A stretch of 64,000 nt of DNA. Origin: Rhodospirillum sp. (GTDB lineage: Bacteria; Pseudomonadota; Alphaproteobacteria; Rhodospirillales; Rhodospirillaceae). The stretch is taken from the NCBI GenBank assembly GCA_021741145.1, contig JAIOYK010000001.1, positions 1 through 64,000 of the forward strand. The letters are read 5' to 3'. Under the pieces are notes generated by a model. That model saw only the letters and a program-made list of their open reading frames with translations. It ran no database searches and was not told where the DNA came from. The translations under genes and the position numbers were made by a program. Numbering within the stretch: the first letter of the stretch is position 1; each line of letters opens with the position of its first letter. Positions 8,422 through 18,933 of this stretch are shown here, in pieces.

Positions 8422-8903
8422 GCGGGGACTCCCTCTCGATAATCGGCCAGAAGAGCGTCCAGACGATCGGGGCTGACCCGGCCAAAAAGGTCCTCGTCGA
8501 TCAGCACGGCGGGGGAGAGGGCGCAATTGCCCAGACAGAACACGGTTTCAAGCGTGAAGGCGCCATCCGCGGTGGTCTCGCCCCGGTCAACGGACAGGTG
8601 GGACTTGGCATGGGCCAACAGGGCCTCGGCGCCCATCGACTGGCAGGCCTCGGCCCGGCAGACCTTCAGCACATGGCGGCCCGGACGGGTCTTGCGAAAA
8701 TCCTCGTAAAAGCTGACCACCCCATGGACCTCGGCCTGGGACAGGTTGAGGGCATCGGCCAGCAGGGGAATCGCCGGATCGTCGATGCAGCCAAACTCTT
8801 CCTGAAGCCCATGCAGCATGGGCAGCAAGGCGCCGCGTATATCCTGGAACTCGGACAGAATGGATCGGGCGCGGTCCTCGGACCACGGAGCGCGATCAGC
8901 CAT
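8418..8903 (-). CDS. fdsG: NAD-dependent formate dehydrogenase, gamma subunit ([2Fe-2S])
   Basis: NuoE-like thioredoxin-fold subunit of 161 residues holding one [2Fe-2S] cluster through Cys82, Cys87, Cys123 and Cys127 (CRAEAC and CLGNC motifs). It sits between the FMN of FdsB and the rest of the complex. First gene of the fds operon, with a strong ribosome site (AGGGGAGGAAA) just before the ATG. The operon promoter must lie in the 169 bp between it and the LysR gene, an AT-rich stretch (about 8925-9045) that contrasts with the surrounding coding DNA. Confidence 0.95.
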   Translation of the reverse strand: MADRAPWSEDRARSILSEFQDIRGALLPMLHGLQEEFGCIDDPAIPLLADALNLSQAEVHGVVSFYEDFRKTRPGRHVLKVCRAEACQSMGAEALLAHAKSHLSVDRGETTADGAFTLETVFCLGNCALSPAVLIDEDLFGRVSPDRLDALLADYREGVPA

Positions 8904-9072
8904 GTTTCCTCCCCTTAAAATACTACAGCCCTTTGCTTAGGCTTTGGTCAACTTGGGATGAAAGTCATGGAAGGTTCAAATTTTAATTTTCCATGCGGCG
9001 ATAGCAAAATACTATTAAAAAATCCAATGAAGATAGCAATCCCCTTAGTCTCCCCCCTTATACCCCCCCTCC

Positions 9073-10008
9073 TTAGGATCCACCGGACATGGCCCGGGCG
9101 CGTTCCGCTTCCTCGCCGATGGTGGTGGCCAGGTCGAGGCTGGCCATCATTTCGAGCAAGGCATTGACCAGGGGCGTGGGAGGATCCCGATCGATGGACA
9201 CCAAACCGACGGTATAGGTGATGACGGGGGACTCCAGGGGGAGGGCGACCAGCTTCGGATCGGCGCGGACGACGGTCAACAATTGACCGGGAACCACGCT
9301 TGACCAGTGGCCCCGGCGAACCAGGGTGAACAGGTTCATCAGGGAATTGGTTTCCACCTCCGGGGTAACGCACACCCCCGCCCGCTCGAAGGCGGACTCG
9401 GCGATCCGACGATTTTGCATGTCCGGGGTGAGCAGGCAGAGGGGGAGTTCCGCGGCCTCCCGCCAACCGATGCCCGTCCGTCCCTCCAGGGGACCCGTCC
9501 GTCGGGTAAGCAGAAAGTACCGTTCGATATAGAGCGGGCGGGACCGAACCCCCAAGAGCGGCTCATTATCGACATAAGTGATCCCCGCGTCCAGTTCGAA
9601 GGCCGAAAGGCCGCGCTGGATCTCTCGGGAACTCATGGACCGCAGGGAAACCCGCAACTTGGGGTGACGCTCGGCGAAGGGCGCCAGGATATGGGCGACC
9701 GCGGGCAGGGCCGTGGGGATCACCCCCAGCTTGGCCGTTCCTCCCAATCCCAGGTTCCCCTGACGCAAGGATTGGATGAGGGCTTCCTGCTCGCTCAGCA
9801 CACGTCGGGCGTATTCCAGCACCATCTGGCCCTCCCGCGTAAATCCTTGGAAGGTCCGGCCCCGCTCCACGATGGGAACATTCAAGTCCTCCTCGAGTTG
9901 GCGGATGGCATTGGACAGGGTCGGCTGGGAGACGTGACAGGCCTGGGCCGCCCGGCCGAAATGCCGCTCCCGGGCCAGCGCCAGCAAGTAAGCGTATTTC
10001 CGCATCAT
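9073..10008 (-). CDS. LysR-family regulator, probable fds operon regulator
   Basis: Product of 311 residues with an N-terminal winged helix-turn-helix (about 1-60; HFGRAAQACHVSQPTLSNAI) and a LysR/OxyR-type effector domain (about 90-300). OxyR's redox cysteine pair is not evident in an equivalent arrangement, so a peroxide sensor is less likely. It lies directly upstream of fdsG on the same strand, matching the FdsR-type regulators described for fds loci in other proteobacteria. The ligand is probably formate or a related signal, by inference only. Two ATGs open the frame; the first is used here. Confidence 0.8.
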   Translation of the reverse strand: MMRKYAYLLALARERHFGRAAQACHVSQPTLSNAIRQLEEDLNVPIVERGRTFQGFTREGQMVLEYARRVLSEQEALIQSLRQGNLGLGGTAKLGVIPTALPAVAHILAPFAERHPKLRVSLRSMSSREIQRGLSAFELDAGITYVDNEPLLGVRSRPLYIERYFLLTRRTGPLEGRTGIGWREAAELPLCLLTPDMQNRRIAESAFERAGVCVTPEVETNSLMNLFTLVRRGHWSSVVPGQLLTVVRADPKLVALPLESPVITYTVGLVSIDRDPPTPLVNALLEMMASLDLATTIGEEAERARAMSGGS

Positions 10009-10213
10009 CCCCGTTGGTCCTTTTCCTCGGGCATATCCCCCACGATGGCCCCTTCATGTTGACCGGATCCCGCGGGGAAAGGAAAGGGAAGAGGCGCGCT
10101 TCGCGGCGAAATCGCTCCTATCCCCCTCCTGTTTTCCAGGCCTTAAGGTAATCGTAACACCAATGGCTTAACCTCCCTCTCGCAACCCTCGCGTCCCTCC
10201 GGAGGTTCCTGTT

Positions 10214-10243
10214 TTGACTTGTTCCCCTTGACCTTTATATACA
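10214..10243 (+). promoter_or_regulatory. Probable sigma-70 promoter of gpmI
   Basis: TTGACT (10214-10219) is followed by TATATACA, giving a -10 of TATATA at 16 bp or TATACA at 18 bp. It lies about 50 bp before the gpmI start. Confidence 0.5.
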
Positions 10244-10290
10244 GGGGGAAAGACGGATAGACTGAACAGTCCCCGAGCGAGGAACCCCAG

Positions 10291-11880
10291 ATGACCCATC
10301 ATACTCCCGCCACCCCGAAACGGCCCCGCCCGGTGCTTCTCTGCATCCTGGATGGCTGGGGACACCGGGACGACCCCACCGACAACGCCATCGCCCAGGC
10401 CGACACCCCAAATTGGGATCGCCTGATGGCCACATGCCCCCGCGCCCTGGTGGAAACCAGTGGCCATGACGTCGGCCTGCCCGACGGGCAGATGGGCAAT
10501 TCGGAAGTGGGACATATGAACCTGGGCGCGGGCCGGGTGGTCATGCAGGATCTGCCGCGGATCGACGCCGCGGTGGCCGATGGGTCCATCAAGACCATGC
10601 CCGGCCTGACCGCCTTCATCGATGCCCTGAAAAAAAGCGGCGGCACGGCCCATGTGATGGGCCTCCTCTCGCCGGGTGGCGTGCACAGCCACCAGAAGCA
10701 CATGGCCTGCGTCGCCAAGGCCATCGCCGAAGCCGGCGTCCCGACCAAGGTCCATGCCTTCCTGGATGGCCGCGACACGCCGCCGCGCTCGGCCCTGGGC
10801 TTCCTTGACACGTTCATCGCCGACGCCGGACCGGATGCTCCCATCGCAACCGTTTCTGGCCGCTACTACGCCATGGACCGAGACAAGCGCTGGGACCGGG
10901 TCCAACTCGCCCATGACGCCATGGCCCTGGGCAAGGGCGAAAACGCGCCGGACCCCAAGACCGCCGTCAGCCAGTTCTACGAGGCCAAGGACAAGGGGGA
11001 CGAATTCGTCCTGCCCACGGTCATCGGCGACTATGCGGGCATGGCCGAGGGCGACGGGATTTTCTTCATCAATTTCCGCGCCGACCGGGCAAGAGAGATC
11101 AGCGAGGCCCTGCTGGATCCCACCTTCGACGGCTTCGCGCGGACCGCGCCGAAGATGGCCGCGGCGCTGGCCATGACCGAATACTCCAAGGCTCATAACG
11201 CCTTCATGGACGTGCTTTTCGCCCCCGAGACCCTGACCAACATCCTGGGCGAGGTGGTTTCCAAGGCGGGGCTGAAGCAGTTGCGCATCGCCGAGACGGA
11301 GAAATACGCCCACGTCACCTTCTTCTTCAACGGTGGCGAGGAGACCCAGTTCGAGGGCGAGGAGCGGATCCTCGTTCCCAGCCCCAAGGTCGCCACCTAT
11401 GACCTGCAGCCGGAAATGAGCGCGCCGGAGGTCACCGACAAGCTGGTCGGGGCCATCAAATCCGGGGCCTTCGACGTGATTATCGCGAACTTCGCCAATG
11501 GCGACATGGTCGGCCATACGGGCATCCTGGAGGCCGCCATGAAGGCCGCGGTCACCATCGACACCAGCCTGGGCCGCCTGGAAAAGGCCATTACCGCGGC
11601 CGGGGGCGTTATGCTGGTCACCGCCGACCATGGCAACGCCGAGCTGATGCGCGACCCGATCACGGGCGAGCCCCACACCGCCCATACGGTGGGCAAGGTG
11701 GACCTGCTGCTGGTGAACGGGCCACAGGGCGCGACCCTCGCCGAAGGACGACTGGCCGACATCTCCCCCACCGTCCTCGCCCTCATGGGCCTGGGGCAAC
11801 CCGCGGAAATGACCGGTCTCTCCCTGATCGGCCAGCCTTTGGAGTCCGCGGGTGATCTGGCCTCCGGTGCCCGGAGCTAA
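10291..11880 (+). CDS. gpmI: 2,3-bisphosphoglycerate-independent phosphoglycerate mutase
   Basis: Interconverts 3- and 2-phosphoglycerate in glycolysis and gluconeogenesis using two Mn ions. The 529-residue product starts its alkaline-phosphatase-like domain with CILDGWGHRDD, and the phosphorylated serine is Ser71 in GQMGNSEVGH. TADHGNAE near residue 446 is a further metal-binding motif. Length and motifs are standard for the family. The ribosome site GAGGAA precedes the ATG. It heads a plus-strand series running through rppH, an order often seen in alphaproteobacteria. Confidence 0.96.
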   Translation: MTHHTPATPKRPRPVLLCILDGWGHRDDPTDNAIAQADTPNWDRLMATCPRALVETSGHDVGLPDGQMGNSEVGHMNLGAGRVVMQDLPRIDAAVADGSIKTMPGLTAFIDALKKSGGTAHVMGLLSPGGVHSHQKHMACVAKAIAEAGVPTKVHAFLDGRDTPPRSALGFLDTFIADAGPDAPIATVSGRYYAMDRDKRWDRVQLAHDAMALGKGENAPDPKTAVSQFYEAKDKGDEFVLPTVIGDYAGMAEGDGIFFINFRADRAREISEALLDPTFDGFARTAPKMAAALAMTEYSKAHNAFMDVLFAPETLTNILGEVVSKAGLKQLRIAETEKYAHVTFFFNGGEETQFEGEERILVPSPKVATYDLQPEMSAPEVTDKLVGAIKSGAFDVIIANFANGDMVGHTGILEAAMKAAVTIDTSLGRLEKAITAAGGVMLVTADHGNAELMRDPITGEPHTAHTVGKVDLLLVNGPQGATLAEGRLADISPTVLALMGLGQPAEMTGLSLIGQPLESAGDLASGARS

Positions 11881-11890
11881 GCACCCCGGC

Positions 11891-13336
11891 ATGACATTAC
11901 GGGCCGCCCTGGCGATTGGGGCGGTCGCGGTGACCCTATGCGCGCCGCTCTCCGCATCCCGGGCCCGGGATGCGGATCCCTCACCCAAGGACCTGAAGGC
12001 CGTTGAGCGGGCCCTGGAGCGGGAACGGGGCGAGCGGGAACGGCTCGACGCCCAGGCCACGACCATGGAACGGGAGTTGGCCGATCTCAGCGATCAGTTG
12101 GTCGCGGCGGCCAAACGGGTCCAGGACCACGAGGAGACCCTGTCCAACCTGGAAAGCCAATTGGCCGATCTCCGCCAGCGGGACAAGGATCTTCGAACCG
12201 CGCTGGCACGCAGGGACAGTCAGGTGGTCCGTGTCCTGACGGCCATCCAACGCCTCGCATGGCGACCGACCGAGGCCCTGTTGGTCCAACCCGCCTCCCC
12301 CGCCGATACGGTGCGTGGGGCGATCCTCCTGCGGTCCGCCATTCCCAGGATCGAGGAAAACGCCCGGGAGATCGTCGCCCAGCTCAAGACCCTGCGGGAT
12401 CTGGACACGGCCATGCGCGCCCAACGGGCGCAAATCCGCGCGACCAATGACTCCCTTCGAGCCGAACACGCCCAACTGCGCGACCTGGCCGTGGAAAAGC
12501 GGGATCTGGTCCGCGAATTGCGCGCCCAGGGAGACGCCGCCACCGCCCGCATGGATAAACTGACCCGGGACGCCAAGGACCTCCGCGACCTGATGGCGCG
12601 GCTGGAAGAGGAAAAGGTCCAACGGGAGCAGGAGGAACGGCTGCGCCTCCAACGGCGGGAAGCGGAACGCCTCGCCGCGCTGGCCACCCACCCCAAGCCG
12701 GAGGAGCCCCCCCCCCGTGCCAAACCCGGGACGCCGGTCGAACCCAAGACTCCGATCGAAGCCGAAAGCAAGGCCGGGCCAATCGTCCCCCCTCTCCCAT
12801 CCACCGCGTCCTCGGACGGATGGGAGACCGCCAGCCCGACCTCCGCCACGGTGCGCCCAGCGGAGAACATGGCCGAGACCGCCTCCCGCCCGCCGGATGT
12901 GGAATTGACCGCGGCCCATTTCGAAAGGGCCAGGGGGGCCATGCCTTTTCCCGCCCGGGGCCGCCTCGCTGGCCGCTACGGGGACAAGACGGATCTGGGC
13001 GATACCCTGAAGGGGATGCGCATCCAGACCCGATCCGGCGGACAGGTGGTCAGCCCCCATGACGGGGTCGTGGTCTTCGCCGGACCCTTCCGAGGATATG
13101 GGAATCTCTTGATCATCGATCATGGCGGGGGATACCATACCCTACTCGCGGGCCTTGGCCGGATCGACGCCATCGTCGGCCAACGGCTCGCGGCGGGTGA
13201 GCCCGTCGGTTTGATGCCTCCGAACGGAGGCCACGACGACGAGTCACCCTCTCTTTATGTGGAGTTGCGCCGCGACGGCCAGCCCATCAATCCCCTCCCC
13301 TGGCTCACGGCAAGCAAAGGCAACGCGAGCGGATGA
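11891..13336 (+). CDS. EnvC-like murein hydrolase activator (degenerate LytM domain)
   Basis: Product of 481 residues with an N-terminal signal sequence (LRAALAIGAVAVTLCAPLSASRA), a long Arg/Glu/Leu-rich coiled coil (about 35-250), a Pro-rich linker (about 260-330) and a C-terminal LytM/M23 fold (about 345-475). The expected zinc ligands of an active M23 endopeptidase are not evident, as in EnvC, which activates periplasmic amidases at the division site instead of cutting peptidoglycan. The ATG 10 bp after the gpmI stop is chosen because the signal peptide starts there. Its stop overlaps the ctpA start in ATGA, so the two are coupled. Confidence 0.85.
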   Translation: MTLRAALAIGAVAVTLCAPLSASRARDADPSPKDLKAVERALERERGERERLDAQATTMERELADLSDQLVAAAKRVQDHEETLSNLESQLADLRQRDKDLRTALARRDSQVVRVLTAIQRLAWRPTEALLVQPASPADTVRGAILLRSAIPRIEENAREIVAQLKTLRDLDTAMRAQRAQIRATNDSLRAEHAQLRDLAVEKRDLVRELRAQGDAATARMDKLTRDAKDLRDLMARLEEEKVQREQEERLRLQRREAERLAALATHPKPEEPPPRAKPGTPVEPKTPIEAESKAGPIVPPLPSTASSDGWETASPTSATVRPAENMAETASRPPDVELTAAHFERARGAMPFPARGRLAGRYGDKTDLGDTLKGMRIQTRSGGQVVSPHDGVVVFAGPFRGYGNLLIIDHGGGYHTLLAGLGRIDAIVGQRLAAGEPVGLMPPNGGHDDESPSLYVELRRDGQPINPLPWLTASKGNASG

Positions 13337-14652
13337 CCTCCTGGAAAACATGGATTTCGGCCGGCGCCATTGCGTTCACGGCCTTCACCGTTGGAACCCT
13401 ATACGACGGCACGGCGAAAGCCGCCAAGGGAGAGGATACCTATCAACTCCTCGACCTGTTCGCCGACGTCTTTGAACGGGTCAAGCGCGACTACGTGGAA
13501 GAAGTCAGCGACGAGGATCTGGTGGAAGCCGCCATCAACGGCATGCTGACCTCCCTCGACCCCCACTCCAGCTATATGAATGCGAAGAGCTTCGAGGACA
13601 TGCAGGTCCAGACCCGAGGGGAGTTCGGTGGCCTGGGCATCGAGGTGTCGATGGAGGATGGCTTCGTCAAAGTCGTCTCTCCCATTGATGGAACCCCCGC
13701 CGCGGAAGCGGGCCTGCAGCCCGGTGACTTCATCACGACCCTGGATGGAGAGCCGGTTCTCGGCCTGAGCCTCAACGAGGCCGTGGAGAAGATGCGCGGC
13801 CCCGTGAACACCGATATCACCCTGGGTATCCGCCGGGAGGGCAAGGAGCCCTTCGACGTTACCCTCACCCGCGACGTGATCAAGATCCGTTCCGTTCGGT
13901 CCCGGTTGGAAGGGGACGTCGGCTATGTCCGCGTCACCACCTTCTCCGAACAGACCGAAGCGGGTCTGCGCGACGCCATGGAGAAGATCAAGGACGAACT
14001 CGGCGACAAGTTGACCGGCTACGTTCTGGACCTGCGCAATAACCCGGGCGGCCTGCTCGATCAGGCCATCGCCGTGTCGGATGTCTTCCTGGACAAGGGC
14101 GAGATCGTCTCCACCCGCTCCCGCGACAGCAAGGACACCCAACGGTACGCCGCCCGCGCCGGAGATCTGGCCGATGGCCTGCCGGTTGTGGTGTTGATCA
14201 ATGGGGGCTCCGCCTCGGCCAGCGAGATCGTGGCCGGTGCCCTGCAGGATCACCGCCGCGCCCTTCTGGTGGGCACCAAATCCTTCGGCAAGGGATCCGT
14301 GCAGACCATTATGCCCCTGCCCGGTCATGGCGCCATGCGTCTGACCACGGCACGCTATTACACGCCCTCTGGCCGTTCCATCCAGGCCAAGGGCATCGAG
14401 CCCGACATCCTGGTCGAACCGGCGCGCATCGAGGCCATCGACCGGCCCACGGGTTTGCGGAGCGAGGCGGATCTGCCCAACGCATTGGACACGGAAAAGG
14501 ACCAGAAGACCAAATCCAAGGATGGCGCCAAGGACGACGACGACGCCGTGGGCGACGACGCCACCGCGGCCAAGACCGACTACCAGTTGTCCCGTGCGCT
14601 GGATCTGATTCGCGGCCTCGCCCTTTACCGGTCGAAGGACGTGCACGAATAG
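13333..14652 (+). CDS. ctpA: Carboxy-terminal processing protease, S41 family
   Basis: Periplasmic serine protease of 439 residues that trims C-termini of envelope proteins. It has a signal or anchor sequence (about 7-30), a PDZ domain (about 95-180) and the S41 core. By alignment with CtpB the catalytic Ser is Ser295 in GGSASASEI, with Lys320 and Gln324 in KSFGKGSVQ. The last 80 residues are Lys/Asp-rich and of low complexity. Coupling to the envC-like gene supports a joint role in peptidoglycan remodelling, since CtpA-type proteases control murein hydrolases in other bacteria. Confidence 0.93.
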   Translation: MTSWKTWISAGAIAFTAFTVGTLYDGTAKAAKGEDTYQLLDLFADVFERVKRDYVEEVSDEDLVEAAINGMLTSLDPHSSYMNAKSFEDMQVQTRGEFGGLGIEVSMEDGFVKVVSPIDGTPAAEAGLQPGDFITTLDGEPVLGLSLNEAVEKMRGPVNTDITLGIRREGKEPFDVTLTRDVIKIRSVRSRLEGDVGYVRVTTFSEQTEAGLRDAMEKIKDELGDKLTGYVLDLRNNPGGLLDQAIAVSDVFLDKGEIVSTRSRDSKDTQRYAARAGDLADGLPVVVLINGGSASASEIVAGALQDHRRALLVGTKSFGKGSVQTIMPLPGHGAMRLTTARYYTPSGRSIQAKGIEPDILVEPARIEAIDRPTGLRSEADLPNALDTEKDQKTKSKDGAKDDDDAVGDDATAAKTDYQLSRALDLIRGLALYRSKDVHE

Positions 14653-14684
14653 GGGACGCGCGGGGTTCCGCGCGGCGATCAACC

Positions 14685-16529
14685 GTGGTCAAGCTCCCTT
14701 CCCTGCCCAAGTTCGGCAAGAAGAATAGACCGGACGACGAGGATGACGACGACTTCGAACTCGAACTCGATGGGTTCCACGAGGACGATGACGACGGCAT
14801 TCCCCTGTTCGGCCATCGGAATGGGCGGGAGGGGTCGGGCGGAGACGACACCGCGCCCTTCATCGACGATCTTGCCGATGGAGACGTGGACGACGACCTG
14901 GGAACCCCCGGAAGGCGCGCCAACTTCGACCTGGACCCCCTGTCCGGGTTCGACAGGTCCGCCGAGGACGACGGCGAGGGCTTTCTGGCCAAGCTGAAGG
15001 GCCTGTTCAAGGGGCGGAGCGAAGCCTTCGAGGACGACGATCCCCATTTCCGGGATAGCGATGACGATGGGGAGGGGCGTGGGCGCACGCTCCTCCATAT
15101 CCTCGCCGTCCTGGTCCTCGGCGGCGCCCTGATCGGAGGATACATCGCCGTCACCTCCGGACCGGACAAGGGGACGGCGGAAGACACCTACGCCGCGACC
15201 ACCTTCCATCCCTTGCCCGAGGCCGGTTCGGACCCCCGGAATGGTCTTATGACACCGCCTCTCCAAGGGGGAGCCGAGGGGCAGGACCTCGCGGAAACAG
15301 ACCGCTCTCCTCAGCGCCGCCCCTGGTTGAGCGATAACGCGTCGGAATCCCCCTCCCCCGACGGCGCTCCGGACACCGCCGCGGCCGTGGCCGACCCTAC
15401 GAAACCGGCTCCGGTTGATCCCACGCCCGAAGCCCAGACCCAGACAACGCCCGAAACCGGGCCAAAAGCCGGAACCGACAGCCAAGCCGCGATCTCGCCC
15501 TCCACCGCGCCGACACCGGGAACGGGACCAGAGACGGGGGCGAAGCGGGAAGATGAAATGAGAGGCGAGGGACGCGCCTTCCAGCGGCCCCCGGCCGAGC
15601 TTCTTCCCCAGCCCGTGGCCGCCGTCCCGGAGGCTCCGCCCTTCCCCGTGGAAGAGGGCTTCCGACCAGGCCGCATCCCCCGTTATTCGGATCTGCCCGC
15701 ACCGGGCAGCCAGGGGGGAACGCCGCTGTCCGACGCGCCCCTGACGGACCTGATGCGCGCCTCGGATAGCGGCCTCTTGCCGGTGATCGCCGAGGATGGG
15801 CGCATGCCCTGGCGCACCTATGCGCGGCCTTTCACCGGGGATCCAACCTTGCCCCGCGTCGCCATCATCATCGATGGTCTGGGCCTACGGGACGACGCCA
15901 CCCAGGCGGCCATCGCCCAGACCCCACCCGACGTCACCCTTTCCTTCAGCCCCTATGCCGAGAATCTGGCCATCTGGATGGGTCGGGCCCGGGAGGCGGG
16001 GCATGAGACCCTTTTGGACCTCCCCGTGGAGCCCTTGGGCTTCCCCTCCATGGATCCGGGTCCCCTGGCCCTGCTGTCGATAATCGCCGAGTTGGAGAAC
16101 CGCAAACGCCTGGACGCCGTTCTAGGCCGGGCCGGAGGCTACGTGGGTCTCATCGCCACGGCCGCGGGACGTTTCACCGAAACCCCCGCGTCCATGCGCC
16201 CCTTGCTCCAATCCCTGAAGACCCGGGGACTGCTCTACGTCCAGCGGGGGGATGTCGTCGGTGTCAACGCCAACAACGACTTGGCCCCACCAGTCAACCG
16301 GGTGACCGTGGACCTCGACCAGGACCCCTTCCAACGGGCCATCGACGCCCGCCTGACCTATCTGGAGGAGGAAGCCCGGACCCAGGGTTTCGCCATCGGC
16401 GCCACCGGCGCCACCCCGGTCGCCCTCTATCGCCTGACCCGTTGGTTGGAAACCTTGGGGACCAAGGGCTTGGCCCTGGCCCCGGTTTCCGCCGTGATGT
16501 TGACCAAGGAAAGAGACCCCCGCCAATGA
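14685..16529 (+). CDS. Divergent polysaccharide deacetylase family protein (YibQ-like)
   Basis: Product of 614 residues from a GTG start. Residues 1-135 are strikingly Asp/Glu-rich, followed by one membrane segment (about 136-156), a Pro/Thr/Glu-rich periplasmic linker (about 160-390) and the conserved domain (about 395-605) beginning RVAIIIDGLGLRDDAT. That domain is the divergent polysaccharide deacetylase fold (DUF610). Whether it is an active enzyme is not known. It follows ctpA by 32 bp and overlaps rppH in ATGA, the usual alphaproteobacterial neighbourhood. The long acidic cytoplasmic tail is unusual for the family and may bind a partner. Confidence 0.85.
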   Translation: MVKLPSLPKFGKKNRPDDEDDDDFELELDGFHEDDDDGIPLFGHRNGREGSGGDDTAPFIDDLADGDVDDDLGTPGRRANFDLDPLSGFDRSAEDDGEGFLAKLKGLFKGRSEAFEDDDPHFRDSDDDGEGRGRTLLHILAVLVLGGALIGGYIAVTSGPDKGTAEDTYAATTFHPLPEAGSDPRNGLMTPPLQGGAEGQDLAETDRSPQRRPWLSDNASESPSPDGAPDTAAAVADPTKPAPVDPTPEAQTQTTPETGPKAGTDSQAAISPSTAPTPGTGPETGAKREDEMRGEGRAFQRPPAELLPQPVAAVPEAPPFPVEEGFRPGRIPRYSDLPAPGSQGGTPLSDAPLTDLMRASDSGLLPVIAEDGRMPWRTYARPFTGDPTLPRVAIIIDGLGLRDDATQAAIAQTPPDVTLSFSPYAENLAIWMGRAREAGHETLLDLPVEPLGFPSMDPGPLALLSIIAELENRKRLDAVLGRAGGYVGLIATAAGRFTETPASMRPLLQSLKTRGLLYVQRGDVVGVNANNDLAPPVNRVTVDLDQDPFQRAIDARLTYLEEEARTQGFAIGATGATPVALYRLTRWLETLGTKGLALAPVSAVMLTKERDPRQ

Positions 16530-17002
16530 CCGCCACCACCGACCGTCCCTACCGCCAGGGCGTGGGTATCATGCTCATCAACCAAGAGGGCTTGGTCTTC
16601 GTTGGCCAGCGCATCGATACCCCCGGTGCCTGGCAGATGCCCCAGGGTGGCATCGACCGCGGCGAGGAACCGGAGGACGCCGCCTATCGGGAACTGGAGG
16701 AGGAAATCGGCACCAATGCCGCGGACCTGCTGGGCGAGACCGAGGACTGGCTGCGCTACGACCTGCCGCCCGATGTTCAGAAAAAGGTCTGGAAGGGAAA
16801 ATACCGGGGACAAGAGCAAAAATGGTACGTCATGCGTCTGGCCGGTCCGGACGCGCTGATCGATATCGAGACCGACCATCCGGAATTCGACGCCTGGAAA
16901 TGGGTTCCCCTGGACCAACTCATCGAGTTGATCGTCCCCTTCAAGCGCGCCCTCTACACCGATGTTGTCGCGGCCCTCGGGGCCTACGTCAAACCGGTGT
17001 AA
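16526..17002 (+). CDS. rppH: RNA pyrophosphohydrolase (NUDIX)
   Basis: RppH removes pyrophosphate from 5'-triphosphate mRNA, opening it to RNase E decay. The 158-residue product has the complete NUDIX box GGIDRGEEPEDAAYRELEEE at residues 41-60, and WQMPQGG before it, as in RppH/NudH. The start is the ATG in an ATGA overlap with the deacetylase stop; a frame extension upstream is not family-like. An Ap4A hydrolase activity is a common alternative label for this family. Confidence 0.93.
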   Translation: MTATTDRPYRQGVGIMLINQEGLVFVGQRIDTPGAWQMPQGGIDRGEEPEDAAYRELEEEIGTNAADLLGETEDWLRYDLPPDVQKKVWKGKYRGQEQKWYVMRLAGPDALIDIETDHPEFDAWKWVPLDQLIELIVPFKRALYTDVVAALGAYVKPV

Positions 17003-18845
<1,843 letters not shown>

Positions 18846-18914
18846 GGTCGATCTTTCGAGGAGGGGAGAGCGAGGCTCCCCCCTCCCATGATCGCGGAAC
18901 GCTCCAAAATCAAT

Positions 18915-18933
18915 CTGATCCAGTTTCACTCTA
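18915..18933 (+). repeat. 19-nt repeat, copy 2
   Basis: Identical to 501-519. Its last three bases supply the TAG stop of the minus-strand diguanylate cyclase gene. No left-half partner of the inverted repeat is present here. Confidence 0.6.

Noticed and set aside
10168-12066. 632-codon minus-strand open frame
   Set aside because: Opposite gpmI; no motif, and gpmI has all catalytic residues.
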